From the NCBI RefSeq assembly GCF_039521745.1, contig NZ_BAAACT010000154.1: a DNA stretch of 64,000 bases; one strand, given 5' to 3'. The notes under the pieces were generated by a model, which was not told where the DNA came from, ran no database searches, and saw only the letters and a program-made list of their open reading frames with translations. This DNA comes from Faecalicatena contorta (GTDB taxonomy: Bacteria; Bacillota; Clostridia; Lachnospirales; Lachnospiraceae). The translations under genes were made by a program, and so were the position numbers. How positions within the stretch are numbered: position 1 is the first letter of the stretch; the number at the start of each line of letters is the position of its first letter. Positions 34,796-44,396 of this stretch are shown here, in pieces.

Positions 34796-37700
34796 TTATT
34801 CCTCTCCGTAAAGAGTAACCAGTTTCTTCAGGTAAGCATATCTTTCCATAGCTTCTTTCTCATTCTTTGCAAAGAGTTTTTCAGCTTTTTCCGGATTTGC
34901 TCTCTTCAGGGCATTGTAACGAACTTCTCCGTCAAGGAATGCCTGGTATTCATCCTGTTTTGGCTCTTTGCTGTCCAGTGTGAACTTCGCACCCTCAGCT
35001 GCCGGATTAAATCTGAAGTTGTTCCAGTAACCGCATTCTACTGCCAGCTGCTCCTCGGTCTGAGCTTTGCTCATACCTTTCTTAATACCATGGTTGATAC
35101 ATGGAGCGTAAGCGATGATGAGTGATGGTCCCGGATATGCCTCTGCCTCTGCAATTGCTTTTACTGTCTGGTTGTAATCTGCACCCATAGCGATCTGCGC
35201 AACATATACATAACCATAGCTCATAGCGATTCCGGCAAGGTCTTTTTTCTTTGTTTCTTTTCCGCCTGCTGCAAACTGTGCAGTTGCACCTGTCTTGGTA
35301 GCCTTGGATGACTGTCCGCCTGTGTTGGAGTAAACTTCTGTATCAAATACCATGATGTTGATGTCCTGTCCGCTTGCCAGTACATGGTCAACGCCGCCGA
35401 ATCCAATATCGTAAGCCCATCCGTCACCGCCAAAGATCCACTGGGATTTCTTAGCAAGGAAATCCTTGTGCTTCAGCAGTTCTGCCTTATCTTCGGAATC
35501 ACAGCCGCATGCTTCCAGAGCTGCAACCAGCTTGTCTGTAGCTGTTCCGTTTGTAGCGCCGCTTGCAAATGTATCCAGGTAATCCTGAGCAGCAGCCTTA
35601 ACGTCTTCGTTTCCAGCATTCTCAGCAAGTTTCTCAACGTGGCCTTTCATTCTCTCTCTGATTGTATTCTGAGCGAGCAGCATACCATATCCAAACTCTG
35701 CGTTATCTTCGAACAGAGAGTTGCACCATGCCGGTCCTTTGCCCTCTGGTGTTACTGTGTATGGTGTGGACGGTGAAGAGTTGCCCCAGATAGAGGAACA
35801 TCCTGTTGCATTTGCAATGTACATTCTCTCACCGAATAACTGTGTGATTAACTTCGCGTAAGGTGTCTCACCACATCCTGCACATGCTCCGGAGAATTCG
35901 AGCAGCGGCTGTTTGAACTGGCTTCCCTTAACGGTTGTCTCTTTGAACTTAGTTACAACTTCCGGTTTTACAGGGATCTCTCTGCCAAAGTCGAAGTATT
36001 CCTGTACGCCTGCATTTGCTTCCATGTTCTCCATAACAAGAGCTTTTTCACCCTTCTTGCCCGGGCAGACATTCGCACATGATCCACATCCTGTACAGTC
36101 ATATGCAGATACTGTGATAGCGAACTTCATGTTTGGCATACCAACCATATCGATTGTCTGGAATCCTTCCGGAACTTTCGCTGCCTCTTCTTCTGTCAGG
36201 GCAACCGGACGGATAACTGCGTGCGGGCAGACATATGCACAGCGGTTACACTGGATACAGTTCTCTGGTTTCCACATCGGAATATCTACTGCGATACCGC
36301 GTTTCTCGTATGCGGAAGTACCTGACGGTGTAGAACCATCTACATAATCCTTAAATGCGGATACCGGTAGTGAATTTCCTTCCTGTGCATTTACTTTTGC
36401 CTGGATATTCTTAACGAAATCAACGATTTCTCTCTTGCCTTTTTCATTTACATGCGGAGTTGTCAGGCCTTCGTCATCTGCATCTTTCCAGCTCTCCGGA
36501 ACTGTGATCTCTACAACCTGCTTAGCGCCTGCATCGATTGCATCGTAGTTCATCTGTACGATCTTGTCGCCTTTTCTTCCGTAAGTAGCCTTAGCTGCTT
36601 TCTTCATCAGGTCAATCGCTTCCTCTTCCGGAATGATCGCTGCGAGTTTGAAGAATGCTGACTGAAGAACTGTATTGATACGTCCGCCAAGTCCGATCTC
36701 CTTCCCAATCTTGATACCATCGATTGTGTAGAACTTGATGCCGTGGTTTGCAATAAACGCTTTTACCTGTCCCGGTAAGTGTTTGTCAAGTCCTTCGGCA
36801 TCCCATGGGCAGTTCAGAAGGAATGTTCCTCCGTCAACCAGCTCCTGAACCATGTTATATTTGTCAATATAAGATGGGTTGTGGCATGCTACAAAATTAG
36901 CCTGTCTGATCAGGTATGTTGACTTGATCGGTTTCTTACCAAAACGTAAGTGGGACATCGTAACGCCGCCGGACTTCTTAGAGTCATAGTCAAAGTAAGC
37001 CTGTGCGTACATGTCTGTGTTGTCACCAATGATCTTGATGGAGTTCTTGTTAGCGCCGACAGTACCGTCTGCTCCAAGTCCCCAGAACTTACAGTTGATT
37101 GTTCCTTCCGGAGTCGTTACAAGCGGAGCGCCTGCATCCAGAGACAGATTTGTCACATCATCTTCGATACCGATTGTGAATTTCTGTTTCTCTGTGTTAT
37201 TAAATACAGCTACGATCTGAGCTGGTGTTGTATCTTTGGATCCTAAGCCGTAACGTCCTGAGAATACCGGGACTGCGTCAAACTTGGAGCCTTTGAGTGC
37301 AGCAACAACGTCCAGGTATAATGGCTCACCAAGCGCTCCCGGCTCTTTTGTTCTGTCAAGTACAGAAATTGTCTTAACAGTCTCAGGAATCGCATTGATC
37401 AGAGCCTCTGCGCAGAATGGTCTGTAAAGGCGTACTTTGACAACGCCGACTTTCTCGCCTGCAGCAAGCAGGTAATCAATCGTCTCCTCGATTGTGTCAC
37501 ATGCAGAACCCATCGCTACGATCACGCGCTCTGCGTCTTCTGCTCCATAGTAGTTAAACAATTTATAATCTGTACCAATCTTGGCATTCACCTTGTCCAT
37601 GTAATTCTGAACGATTCCCGGAAGAGCATCATAATAAGGATTGCATGCTTCTCTTGCCTGGAAGAAGATATCAGGATTCTGAGCGGAACCTCTATGGCAT

Positions 37701-38338
37701 GGGTGGTTCGGATTCAGTGCGTGTGCACGGAATGCGTCGATGGCGTCCATGTTTACCATATCTTTCAAGTCTTCATAATCCCATGCTTCGATCTTCTGGA
37801 TCTCGTGGGATGTTCTGAATCCGTCAAAGAAATTGATAAATGGAATCTTTCCTTCAAGTGCTGCACAGTGTGCAACTGCTGTCAGGTCCATTACCTCCTG
37901 TACACTGCCTTCACAGAGCATAGCTGCTCCTGTCTGGCGACAGGCATAAACGTCAGAGTGGTCACCGAAAATGGACAGTGCATGGCTTGCAATTGCACGT
38001 GCTGATACGTTGAATACTCCTGGTAATTGTTCTCCGGCTACTTTATATAAGTTAGGGATCATCAAAAGCAATCCCTGAGATGCTGTAAATGTGGTTGTCA
38101 AAGCTCCCGCTGCTAATGATCCATGTACAGCTCCGGCCGCACCCGCTTCAGACTGCATCTCTGTTACCTGAACAGTTTGTCCAAAAATGTTCTCTCTGCC
38201 CTCGGTAGCCCATTCATCGATATGTTCTGGCATAACAGATGATGGTGTGATTGGGTATATTGCTGCAACTTCCGTATATGCATATGACACGTGAGCTGCT
38301 GCCTGGTTACCATCCATGGTCTTCATTTTTCTTGCCAT
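34796..38338 (-). CDS. nifJ: Pyruvate:ferredoxin (flavodoxin) oxidoreductase
   Basis: 1180 residues, the normal length of single-chain PFOR. It converts pyruvate and CoA to acetyl-CoA, CO2 and reduced ferredoxin. In order: N-terminal pyruvate-binding domain (YAYTEVAAIYPITPSS), CoA-binding region, a two-cluster ferredoxin domain (CIQCNRCAYVCP near 690 and CTGCGSCANVCP near 750), and the thiamine-diphosphate domain with CAGCGE and GDGWAYDIG. AAGGAGGAAC precedes the ATG. It is monocistronic, bounded by its terminator and a large repeat region. Confidence 0.97.
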   Translation of the reverse strand: MARKMKTMDGNQAAAHVSYAYTEVAAIYPITPSSVMPEHIDEWATEGRENIFGQTVQVTEMQSEAGAAGAVHGSLAAGALTTTFTASQGLLLMIPNLYKVAGEQLPGVFNVSARAIASHALSIFGDHSDVYACRQTGAAMLCEGSVQEVMDLTAVAHCAALEGKIPFINFFDGFRTSHEIQKIEAWDYEDLKDMVNMDAIDAFRAHALNPNHPCHRGSAQNPDIFFQAREACNPYYDALPGIVQNYMDKVNAKIGTDYKLFNYYGAEDAERVIVAMGSACDTIEETIDYLLAAGEKVGVVKVRLYRPFCAEALINAIPETVKTISVLDRTKEPGALGEPLYLDVVAALKGSKFDAVPVFSGRYGLGSKDTTPAQIVAVFNNTEKQKFTIGIEDDVTNLSLDAGAPLVTTPEGTINCKFWGLGADGTVGANKNSIKIIGDNTDMYAQAYFDYDSKKSGGVTMSHLRFGKKPIKSTYLIRQANFVACHNPSYIDKYNMVQELVDGGTFLLNCPWDAEGLDKHLPGQVKAFIANHGIKFYTIDGIKIGKEIGLGGRINTVLQSAFFKLAAIIPEEEAIDLMKKAAKATYGRKGDKIVQMNYDAIDAGAKQVVEITVPESWKDADDEGLTTPHVNEKGKREIVDFVKNIQAKVNAQEGNSLPVSAFKDYVDGSTPSGTSAYEKRGIAVDIPMWKPENCIQCNRCAYVCPHAVIRPVALTEEEAAKVPEGFQTIDMVGMPNMKFAITVSAYDCTGCGSCANVCPGKKGEKALVMENMEANAGVQEYFDFGREIPVKPEVVTKFKETTVKGSQFKQPLLEFSGACAGCGETPYAKLITQLFGERMYIANATGCSSIWGNSSPSTPYTVTPEGKGPAWCNSLFEDNAEFGYGMLLAQNTIRERMKGHVEKLAENAGNEDVKAAAQDYLDTFASGATNGTATDKLVAALEACGCDSEDKAELLKHKDFLAKKSQWIFGGDGWAYDIGFGGVDHVLASGQDINIMVFDTEVYSNTGGQSSKATKTGATAQFAAGGKETKKKDLAGIAMSYGYVYVAQIAMGADYNQTVKAIAEAEAYPGPSLIIAYAPCINHGIKKGMSKAQTEEQLAVECGYWNNFRFNPAAEGAKFTLDSKEPKQDEYQAFLDGEVRYNALKRANPEKAEKLFAKNEKEAMERYAYLKKLVTLYGEE

Positions 38339-38497
38339 TTCTTGTTCCTCCTTAAAATTACATTGTAAAAGTTTATTTTTTCACATGTGCTTCCATTATA
38401 TCGCCTAAATCGGCAAAAGTCTAGTCAGGGTACCCCATTTTTTGTTTATTTTTGAGTACAACGGGTTGGGCGTTTTTCTTGATTTCGAATGGGGGAC

Positions 38498-38788
38498 GCG
38501 AATGACAAGACGGGGACGGTGGGCGGCGGGGGCATGTCTGCTGGTGAAATGTCCTGACACTTCGCGAAGAAGCTGTAGAAGAAAGCGGAAGTAAAATGAA
38601 GGTACATGCCGCATTTGGCCCGAATGCCGATGCATTCGCGCCGCAGGCGGCATCAAAATTTGCCTGGTAAGGCAAATTTTGCCCTCCATTTTACTTCCGC
38701 TTTCTTCAACAGCTTCTAACGCTTGCTTTATGGACTTTTCACCAGCAGACATGCCCCCGCCGCCCACCGTCCCCACCTTGTCATTCGC
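38498..38788. repeat. Large composite inverted repeat, copy 1
   Basis: 291 bp. The outer arms (38498-about 38552 and about 38733-38788) pair with few mismatches (GCGAATGACAAG to CTTGTCATTCGC at the ends). An unpaired internal loop is followed by inner arms AAGAAGCTGTAGAAGAAAGC and its complement, and then two apical hairpins, CGAATGC-CGAT-GCATTCG and CAAAATTTGCC/GGCAAATTTTG. The architecture matches the copies at 39040 and 48816. Confidence 0.8.
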
Positions 38789-39039
38789 TGTTGCATCCAA
38801 TCGGCAGTTAAGAACAAATCCCAGAGGGGATTGTACGGGAGCTGCGGATTTGTGCTGGCGTTTTACGTTATGATTTAACTATTGATACGTTTTTTCTTAT
38901 CTTTCGCTAATATCTATGTTTCATAAAGTTCTCCTTCACTCCCCATTAGTTGCACGTTCCCCCAAGCGAATTCATACGCCGCCACGCTCAGTAGTCTCCA
39001 CGAGGGGGTCTGGTCTTTCCTGCTGTCTGGAAGAACCAG

Positions 39040-39330
39040 CCTGGGGAAAGGAGGAGACGGGGCGCGGCACAGGAGGCATATGTGGTTTTACTGGGCATAG
39101 AATGCGCGTTACTGCCACTTAAGGGGAAACAGCCGGATTTTATGGATGAAATTTGTTTTCCAAAACAAATTTCAAGAAGGGCTGAGCCGCGTTTTCATCA
39201 GAAAACGCGGTGAATCCCTTCGGTTCCATAAAATCCGGCTGTTTCCCCTTTAGTGGCAGTTAGCAAATGGACCGCCCAGTAAAACCACATATGCCTCCTG
39301 TGCCGCGCCCCGTCTCCTCCTTTCCCCAGG
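39040..39330. repeat. Large composite inverted repeat, copy 2
   Basis: 291 bp. The outer 57-bp arms (39040-39096 and 39274-39330) are perfectly complementary. An internal loop includes TTAGCAAATGG. The inner arms pair about 36 bp with one mismatch, and the centre has two hairpins (GAAATTTGTTTT/AAAACAAATTTC and CCGCGTTTTC-ATCA-GAAAACGCGG). Such a long perfect arm could extrude as a cruciform or, if transcribed, form a rod with two heads. Confidence 0.88.
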
Positions 39331-39358
39331 CGTCCCCCAAGTCAACCCACACACACTA

Positions 39359-40651
39359 CTACTTCCACTTCAGCAAACGCGCTATGATTTGTTTTTGTGT
39401 CTCTGGATTTTTTTCGTTCATGCACAGATAGATTCCCTTTGGGGATACTGCATCTATAAAAGTTTCCAGTTCCTGCGGCTCGAGATCTACAACGATGCTT
39501 TTACCCGCTGCCTGTATCTTTTTGATGAACGGCACCCACTGCATGATTGGTTTATCCGCTCCTACGCCCTGCACCCACTGGATGGCCTGTATCTGATCGA
39601 TTTTAAGTATTTCGTCAATATGGTTTGCGACGCCTTTTCCGTCCAGGTGAAAGATGTTATGATCGAAATGTTCGCTTTCTTTCTTTATATATGGCAGAGA
39701 GATCTCATTGAAGAATTCCTGGGAGATCATCGCCCCCATATCGCAGCTTGGTATATGCATCGTCCCATAGGAGGGGATATCCATCCACGAGACAGAAAGC
39801 TGCCTCTTTTGTTTTAGCTTGTCATGGAATACTTCCATCATCGGGAAAAAGGGTTCAAAACATTTTTGTACCAATTTTTTTACAAATTCTATGTCATCGT
39901 ACATATCCATACACAGCTCCTGCGTCCCGCGCAGGGCTGCTGCACAGTCCAGACTCGGGTGCATATCCGTATAGCCGACCATAAAACGCCCTTCACACCG
40001 CTCGAGAGCATAGTCCATCATCTCCAGCATTTTCTGGTAATAGCTGCTGCCGGGATGAAAACAGATTTTCTCCAGATCCTCCTCACTGAATATCTGCGGT
40101 TCGCACCAGGAAGTCACTTCCCCGAATTCCAGTTCGCAGTCTGCCAGCACCGCAGCAAAAAAGTTGGGGCCCAGATTTGGAAAATAGATGGGGAACGTTT
40201 CCCCCAGCCATTGGTTTGCATCTAAATTTTTTTCAAAGGCCGATACCTGATATTCTGTATCAAACCACCGTTCTTTCAGACTGCCCCAGCTGTCCGCTGA
40301 ATCTGCAGTGTCATACTCTTCATTGTGGGCCGAAAACCGTATGGGCACACGGTCCAGAACTTCTCCGTCATACCACGCATATATCCGTTTCATACATTCT
40401 AAAAAATCTGGTTTTGTCTCCAGGCCCAGGTCATACATTGTTCCGCAGTTAACTGCGGATCCGCCCGCAGGGCATGAATTACGGGGTGCCCTTTGGGTAT
40501 ACATTATTCCGCAGTTTTCTGCGGATCCGCCCGCAGGGCATGAGTTACGGGGTGCCCTTTGGGTATACATTGTTCCGCAGTTTTCTGCGGATCCGCCCGC
40601 AGGGCAAGCCTTACAGGACGCCGCCTGGGTATTTAAGTTTGTATTTTCCAT
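39359..40651 (-). CDS. Uroporphyrinogen decarboxylase/MtaA-family protein with N-terminal repeat insertion
   Basis: 430 residues; the URO-D TIM-barrel domain occupies about 85-430 (SWMDIPSYGTMHIPSCD, then FHLDGKG, then IYLCMNEKNPETQ). Members include uroporphyrinogen decarboxylase and corrinoid:thiol methyltransferases such as MtaA; no haem genes are nearby, so a methyl-transfer role is more likely. Start at 40651 follows GAGGGAGAC. Residues about 10-75 are three 22-residue repeats (CPAGGSAENCG...TQRAPRNS) encoded by a 66-bp palindromic element; they look like an insertion that kept the frame. It is the last gene of the ABC sugar cluster, 17 bp after the permease gene. Confidence 0.8.
   Translation of the reverse strand: MENTNLNTQAASCKACPAGGSAENCGTMYTQRAPRNSCPAGGSAENCGIMYTQRAPRNSCPAGGSAVNCGTMYDLGLETKPDFLECMKRIYAWYDGEVLDRVPIRFSAHNEEYDTADSADSWGSLKERWFDTEYQVSAFEKNLDANQWLGETFPIYFPNLGPNFFAAVLADCELEFGEVTSWCEPQIFSEEDLEKICFHPGSSYYQKMLEMMDYALERCEGRFMVGYTDMHPSLDCAAALRGTQELCMDMYDDIEFVKKLVQKCFEPFFPMMEVFHDKLKQKRQLSVSWMDIPSYGTMHIPSCDMGAMISQEFFNEISLPYIKKESEHFDHNIFHLDGKGVANHIDEILKIDQIQAIQWVQGVGADKPIMQWVPFIKKIQAAGKSIVVDLEPQELETFIDAVSPKGIYLCMNEKNPETQKQIIARLLKWK
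40437..40634. repeat. Three tandem 66-bp palindromic units inside a coding region
   Basis: Units start with TTCCGCAG at 40441, 40507 and 40573, exactly 66 bp apart. Each has the hairpin CCGCAGTTNNCTGCGG, then CCGCCCGCAGGGCATG and GGGTGCCCTTTGGG. 66 is a multiple of 3, so the gene frame is kept. A related copy is at 19613-19712. Confidence 0.9.
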
Positions 40652-40668
40652 ATAAGTCTCCCTCTGCA

Positions 40669-41640
40669 TTACGCTGTTTTTAGCTTTGCCTTCTTTTCCC
40701 TTGACCGGATATCCACGGCGACCGCCACAATCAGCACGATTCCTTTCACAACCCGCTGCCAGTATTCGTTGATATTGAGCATCATCATGCCGTTCGCAAG
40801 GACTCCCATGAATATAACTCCCACGATTACCTTTGACAGTTTCCCTTCTCCGCCGCTGACACTTACCCCGCCCAGGACTACGGCCGTAATTATGTCCATT
40901 TCGTAACCGTCTCCTGCACTCGGCTGCCCGCTGTTCACCCTCGACATCAGTATGAGTGAAGCCAGAGCGCCCAGAAATCCTACCATAGTGTAGATTTTAT
41001 ATATTTCCTTTTTAACATTCACTCCCGACAGCCTGGTTGTCTCCTCGTTGCCTCCTATGCCATAAATCCTCCTGCCAAAAACCGTTTTTCCCAGCATAAT
41101 ATATCCAAAGATAAATACCAGTACCATGATGATCATGGAAATTGGAACCAGTCCGATACTCCCCTGCCCCAGTATCTTGAATCCTTCGGGGATTCCATAG
41201 ATAGGCATTCCACCTGATATCAGATAGGTGGCTCCCCTGAGGCTTATCATCATGCCGAGAGTTGTGATAATTGGCGGTATTTTCAGACAGGTAATGCAGG
41301 TTGCATTAATGATACCTATCACAATGCCAATGGCAAATCCTATGAATACAACGAGAACGGGATTGACGCCCTTACTCATTAAGGTGGCGCATGTCACGAC
41401 GACAACTCCGATCAATGATCCGATTGAGAGGTCGATGCCGCCGGTCAGAATCACACATGTCATACCAACAGCGCAGATTCCAACTATGGAAATCTGACGG
41501 GCAATATTTGCCAGGTTATTCGGTGTCAGAAATGAAGTTGTGGAAAAGGAAAAGAATATGACCATTACCGCTAATGCAATAATAATACCCATATTATTCC
41601 ACTCTATTTTCTTTTTGTTTGCATTCATCTTTTCCTTCAT
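40669..41640 (-). CDS. Ribose/galactose-type ABC transporter permease
   Basis: 323 residues, about eight to ten membrane helices, of the RbsC/MglC family (GICAVGMTCVILTGGIDLSI near residue 60; GRRIYGIGGNEETTRLSGV). The start at 41640 overlaps the ATPase stop (ATGTCATGA) and follows AGGAGG. It forms the membrane channel with the ATPase and binding lipoprotein upstream. Substrate unknown; carbohydrate is inferred from the family. Confidence 0.9.
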   Translation of the reverse strand: MKEKMNANKKKIEWNNMGIIIALAVMVIFFSFSTTSFLTPNNLANIARQISIVGICAVGMTCVILTGGIDLSIGSLIGVVVVTCATLMSKGVNPVLVVFIGFAIGIVIGIINATCITCLKIPPIITTLGMMISLRGATYLISGGMPIYGIPEGFKILGQGSIGLVPISMIIMVLVFIFGYIMLGKTVFGRRIYGIGGNEETTRLSGVNVKKEIYKIYTMVGFLGALASLILMSRVNSGQPSAGDGYEMDIITAVVLGGVSVSGGEGKLSKVIVGVIFMGVLANGMMMLNINEYWQRVVKGIVLIVAVAVDIRSREKKAKLKTA

Positions 41641-43139
41641 GACATAACCTCCTGTGCCTTAGACGCCAATTCTAATATTTTTTCCTGATGAATCTGCTCT
41701 TTTTTCAGTTCGCCCGATATCCGCCCTTCTGCCATGACGATAACACGGTCAGACATCCCCATCAGCTCAGGGAGCTCTGAGGAGATTAGGATCACGGCCT
41801 TCCCCTGTCTCGCCAGTTCATTGATCAGTTCGTATATTTCCTGTTTCGCTCCCACATCAATCCCCCGTGTGGGTTCATCAAAGATGATGATATCGCAGTT
41901 CATGAGGAGCCATTTCCCCAGAATAACTTTCTGCTGGTTTCCGCCGCTTAAGTTCTTGACAAGCTGCCGCATAGTCGGAGTTTTTACAGTCAGCTTTTCA
42001 ATCTGCTGCCGGCATGCTTCCTCTTCTTTGTTTCTGTTAATCAACCCAAGAACATTTGTAATCCGGGGCGCATACACAAAACTAATATTATCCTTAACAG
42101 ACATGTTCAAAAACAGCCCCTGCTGCTTCCTGTCCTCAGGAATCAGCGCAATCCCATGTTTTATGGCATCCTCCGGAGACTGGATATTTACGGGACGCCC
42201 CTTGATCCGGATCTCTCCCTTCTGCATCTTATCCGCCCCGTATACCGCCCTTGCCGTCTCTGTACGCCCGGCGCCGACCAGTCCTGCAAATCCGAGCCTT
42301 TCACCGCGGTAGGCCTCAAAAGATACATCTTTTAAGAGTTCGGTACATACGTTTTGTACCTCCAGAACTTTTTCTCCTCTATCCGGAATAAATTCCGGAA
42401 ACGTATCATTTAACTCCCGGTTTACCATCAGCCGGATCAGTTCTTCCTGTGTGGTGTCTTTTACATCCATTGTTTTTATGTAATGCCCGTCACGGAAAAC
42501 AGACACTTTATCACACAATTGAAATATTTCTTCCATACGATGAGAAATGTACAGGATTGCCATACCTTCCTGCTTCAGGGTTTTTACAATCTCAAACAAA
42601 TACTGCAGTTCACTGTTAGTCAGAGCAGCGGACGGCTCATCCATAATCATAACCTTCACATCCTGTGAAAGTGACTTTGCGATTTCCACAAGCTGCTGAT
42701 AACCGACCGACAGGTCTTTGACCAGCATTTTAGGATCTATCTTCACACCAAGCCTTTCCAAAACCTTTGCCGCATCCTCTTCCATCCCGCGAAAATCAAT
42801 AAGCCCTCTTTTTTTCCGGTACCGGTTATAATAGATATTTTCTGCCACAGACAAGTGTTTCAGAAGATTAAGCTCCTGATAGATCGCCGTGATCCCCAGC
42901 GCCATCGATTTCTGCGGCGTATTGTCCTCGATTTGTTTTCCTTCAAATATGAGAGTCCCCTGCGTCGGTGCAATAGCTCCGGTAATCACTTTAATAAAAG
43001 TAGATTTGCCTGCTCCATTTTCACCGACAATCGCATGCACCTCTCCCCGGGAGAACCCCAGGGAGACGTCATCAAGGGCCACCACACCGGGATAAAGCTT
43101 CGTAATATGTCTTAACTCAAGTATTTTCTGCTCCATCAT
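41637..43139 (-). CDS. Ribose-type ABC transporter, fused double ATPase
   Basis: 500 residues, RbsA/MglA family with two ABC domains: Walker A GENGAGKST and a diverged first signature LSVGYQQ, and a second domain with diverged Walker A (GLVGAGRTE) plus LSGGNQQ and DEPTRGIDVG, as usual in this family. No strong ribosome binding site is visible; the only SD-like sequence is AAAGGGG in the palindrome just upstream. Codes for the energy subunit of the same transporter as its neighbours. Confidence 0.93.
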   Translation of the reverse strand: MMEQKILELRHITKLYPGVVALDDVSLGFSRGEVHAIVGENGAGKSTFIKVITGAIAPTQGTLIFEGKQIEDNTPQKSMALGITAIYQELNLLKHLSVAENIYYNRYRKKRGLIDFRGMEEDAAKVLERLGVKIDPKMLVKDLSVGYQQLVEIAKSLSQDVKVMIMDEPSAALTNSELQYLFEIVKTLKQEGMAILYISHRMEEIFQLCDKVSVFRDGHYIKTMDVKDTTQEELIRLMVNRELNDTFPEFIPDRGEKVLEVQNVCTELLKDVSFEAYRGERLGFAGLVGAGRTETARAVYGADKMQKGEIRIKGRPVNIQSPEDAIKHGIALIPEDRKQQGLFLNMSVKDNISFVYAPRITNVLGLINRNKEEEACRQQIEKLTVKTPTMRQLVKNLSGGNQQKVILGKWLLMNCDIIIFDEPTRGIDVGAKQEIYELINELARQGKAVILISSELPELMGMSDRVIVMAEGRISGELKKEQIHQEKILELASKAQEVMS

Positions 43140-43143
43140 TCAT

Positions 43144-43158
43144 AGGGGTCAGACCCCT
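43144..43158. repeat. Short palindrome before the ABC ATPase gene
   Basis: AGGGGTCAGACCCCT is a 15-bp perfect inverted repeat (centre base apart). On the minus strand its AGGGG half is the only SD-like sequence for the ATPase gene, so the hairpin might hide it. The same sequence recurs at 50084-50098 with the opposite strand orientation. Confidence 0.6.
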
Positions 43159-43209
43159 TTGCCCTCCATTTTCAGAATTTTCTTAAAATATACACTTGTT
43201 TTTCAGCGC

Positions 43210-44238
43210 CTATTCAATATCATAATCCCCAATGTTCTCTTTTGTTACCTGGCTCATTTCATAGACGATCTGTTCTGATTTCGGTCCGTTTTCCAGTACA
43301 TCCTGGACTAAATCCAATACTTCCGCGCCTTTTTCGGCGGGCTTGATGTCTACGGTTCCCTGATACATTGTATCCTGGGAGATCAGCTTGAGCGCTTCCG
43401 GCAGTGCATCCAGACCAATGATACAAGTATTGTCCGGTGTGTGCTCTTTATGTGTGAGACAGGATTCGTATACGCCCAGCGCGGAGGAATCGTTGATGCA
43501 GATGAACATTGAGACTCCTGGATTGGACGTGAGGGCTGTTTCGGACAGGTTGTAACCTGTATCGGCATCCGCGGCATTCTGCTCGTAGACATAGTTGATC
43601 TTCTTGTCGCCGGTATAGGTGTCCTCCAGCCCTTGTTTTAAGCCGTCTGCACGTTTGATGACTGACGGTATCTGGTCATAGCGGACAACCACGACCTCGA
43701 TCTCGCCCTTATCATTAGCAATATCCTCGATTGTGCCGTCGCTTTCTTTTTCGTTCAGCCATTGCCCTGCAAGCTCTCCGCCAAGCCGTCCGTATTCTTC
43801 TTCATCGATACCGAAAAATGCATCCGAACCCTTTACTTCCTGGTCAAGGCTGATAACCGGTATTCCTGCTTCCTGTGCCTTCTTTACCGCATCTGCCGGC
43901 GCTTCCTGATCCACCGGACTGATGATGATGGCATCCACTCCCTGGGATACAAAGTCTTCAATCTGGCTGATATGCTTGGATGCATCCGCGGCAGCATCTG
44001 CAACTACCAGCTCAATGCCCTTTTCTTTGGCCGCTGCCTTCATCCCCTCCACAATGGAAACAAAATACGCATTCTCCATACTTTGTACGGTATACCCTAC
44101 CTTCAGGGTTCCGTCCTCTTTCTTTTTCGTGTCGGAAGAACCTCCTGCTGAATCGTCCGAAGTCTTCACCAGGCTGCATGCCCCAAGGGACATCACCATT
44201 ACAGCTGCTACCAGAATACTTAAAACTTTCTTTTTCAT
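43210..44238 (-). CDS. Sugar-binding lipoprotein of ribose-type ABC transporter
   Basis: 342 residues. Lipoprotein signal with lipobox LGAC (Cys21), then a Ser/Lys-rich linker and a periplasmic-binding-protein type 1 fold (GYTVQSMENAYFVSIVEGMK; QIEDFVSQGVDAIIISPVD; INDSSALGVYES). It captures the substrate outside the membrane and delivers it to the permease. First gene of the transporter operon, so the probable direct target of the adjacent two-component system. The reading frame is complete. Confidence 0.92.
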   Translation of the reverse strand: MKKKVLSILVAAVMVMSLGACSLVKTSDDSAGGSSDTKKKEDGTLKVGYTVQSMENAYFVSIVEGMKAAAKEKGIELVVADAAADASKHISQIEDFVSQGVDAIIISPVDQEAPADAVKKAQEAGIPVISLDQEVKGSDAFFGIDEEEYGRLGGELAGQWLNEKESDGTIEDIANDKGEIEVVVVRYDQIPSVIKRADGLKQGLEDTYTGDKKINYVYEQNAADADTGYNLSETALTSNPGVSMFICINDSSALGVYESCLTHKEHTPDNTCIIGLDALPEALKLISQDTMYQGTVDIKPAEKGAEVLDLVQDVLENGPKSEQIVYEMSQVTKENIGDYDIE

Positions 44239-44260
44239 AAACTTTCTCCTTCCTATTTAA

Positions 44261-44285
44261 ATAGTTCTATTTAAGATAGTTCTAT
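44261..44285 (-). promoter_or_regulatory. Direct repeats upstream of the transporter operon
   Basis: Two copies of ATAGTTCTAT are spaced 15 bp (44261 and 44276), 23-47 bp ahead of the binding-protein gene. AraC-type regulators often bind such direct repeats, so this is a candidate site for the response regulator encoded upstream. It lies very close to the ribosome binding site region. Confidence 0.4.
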
Positions 44286-44359
44286 TATAATTTTCATTGT
44301 CCAATCTGATAATCCAATATCATATGATAAACTTTAGATATCATACTCTCTTTTATTTT

Positions 44360-44396
44360 ATAAAAAAGAAGGCGGATGCTATACGCTCAATCCGCC
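44360..44396 (-). terminator. Terminator overlapping the response regulator stop codon
   Basis: Minus strand: GGCGGAT (44396-44390) pairs with ATCCGCC (44377-44371), followed by TTCTTTTTTA. The stem contains the last codons and stop of the regulator gene, separating it from the transporter operon. Confidence 0.82.

Larger units (their letters stand above)
38339..39358. other. 1-kb intergenic region holding two large inverted repeats
   Basis: No gene is seen. The region upstream of nifJ carries the two long cruciform-type repeats listed separately, with about 250 bp of unassigned sequence between them. Short open frames here all read through the repeat arms and lack ribosome binding sites. 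Confidence 0.7.

Noticed and set aside
40437..40634. CRISPR array
   Set aside because: The 66-bp units abut without unique spacers and lie inside a coding frame.
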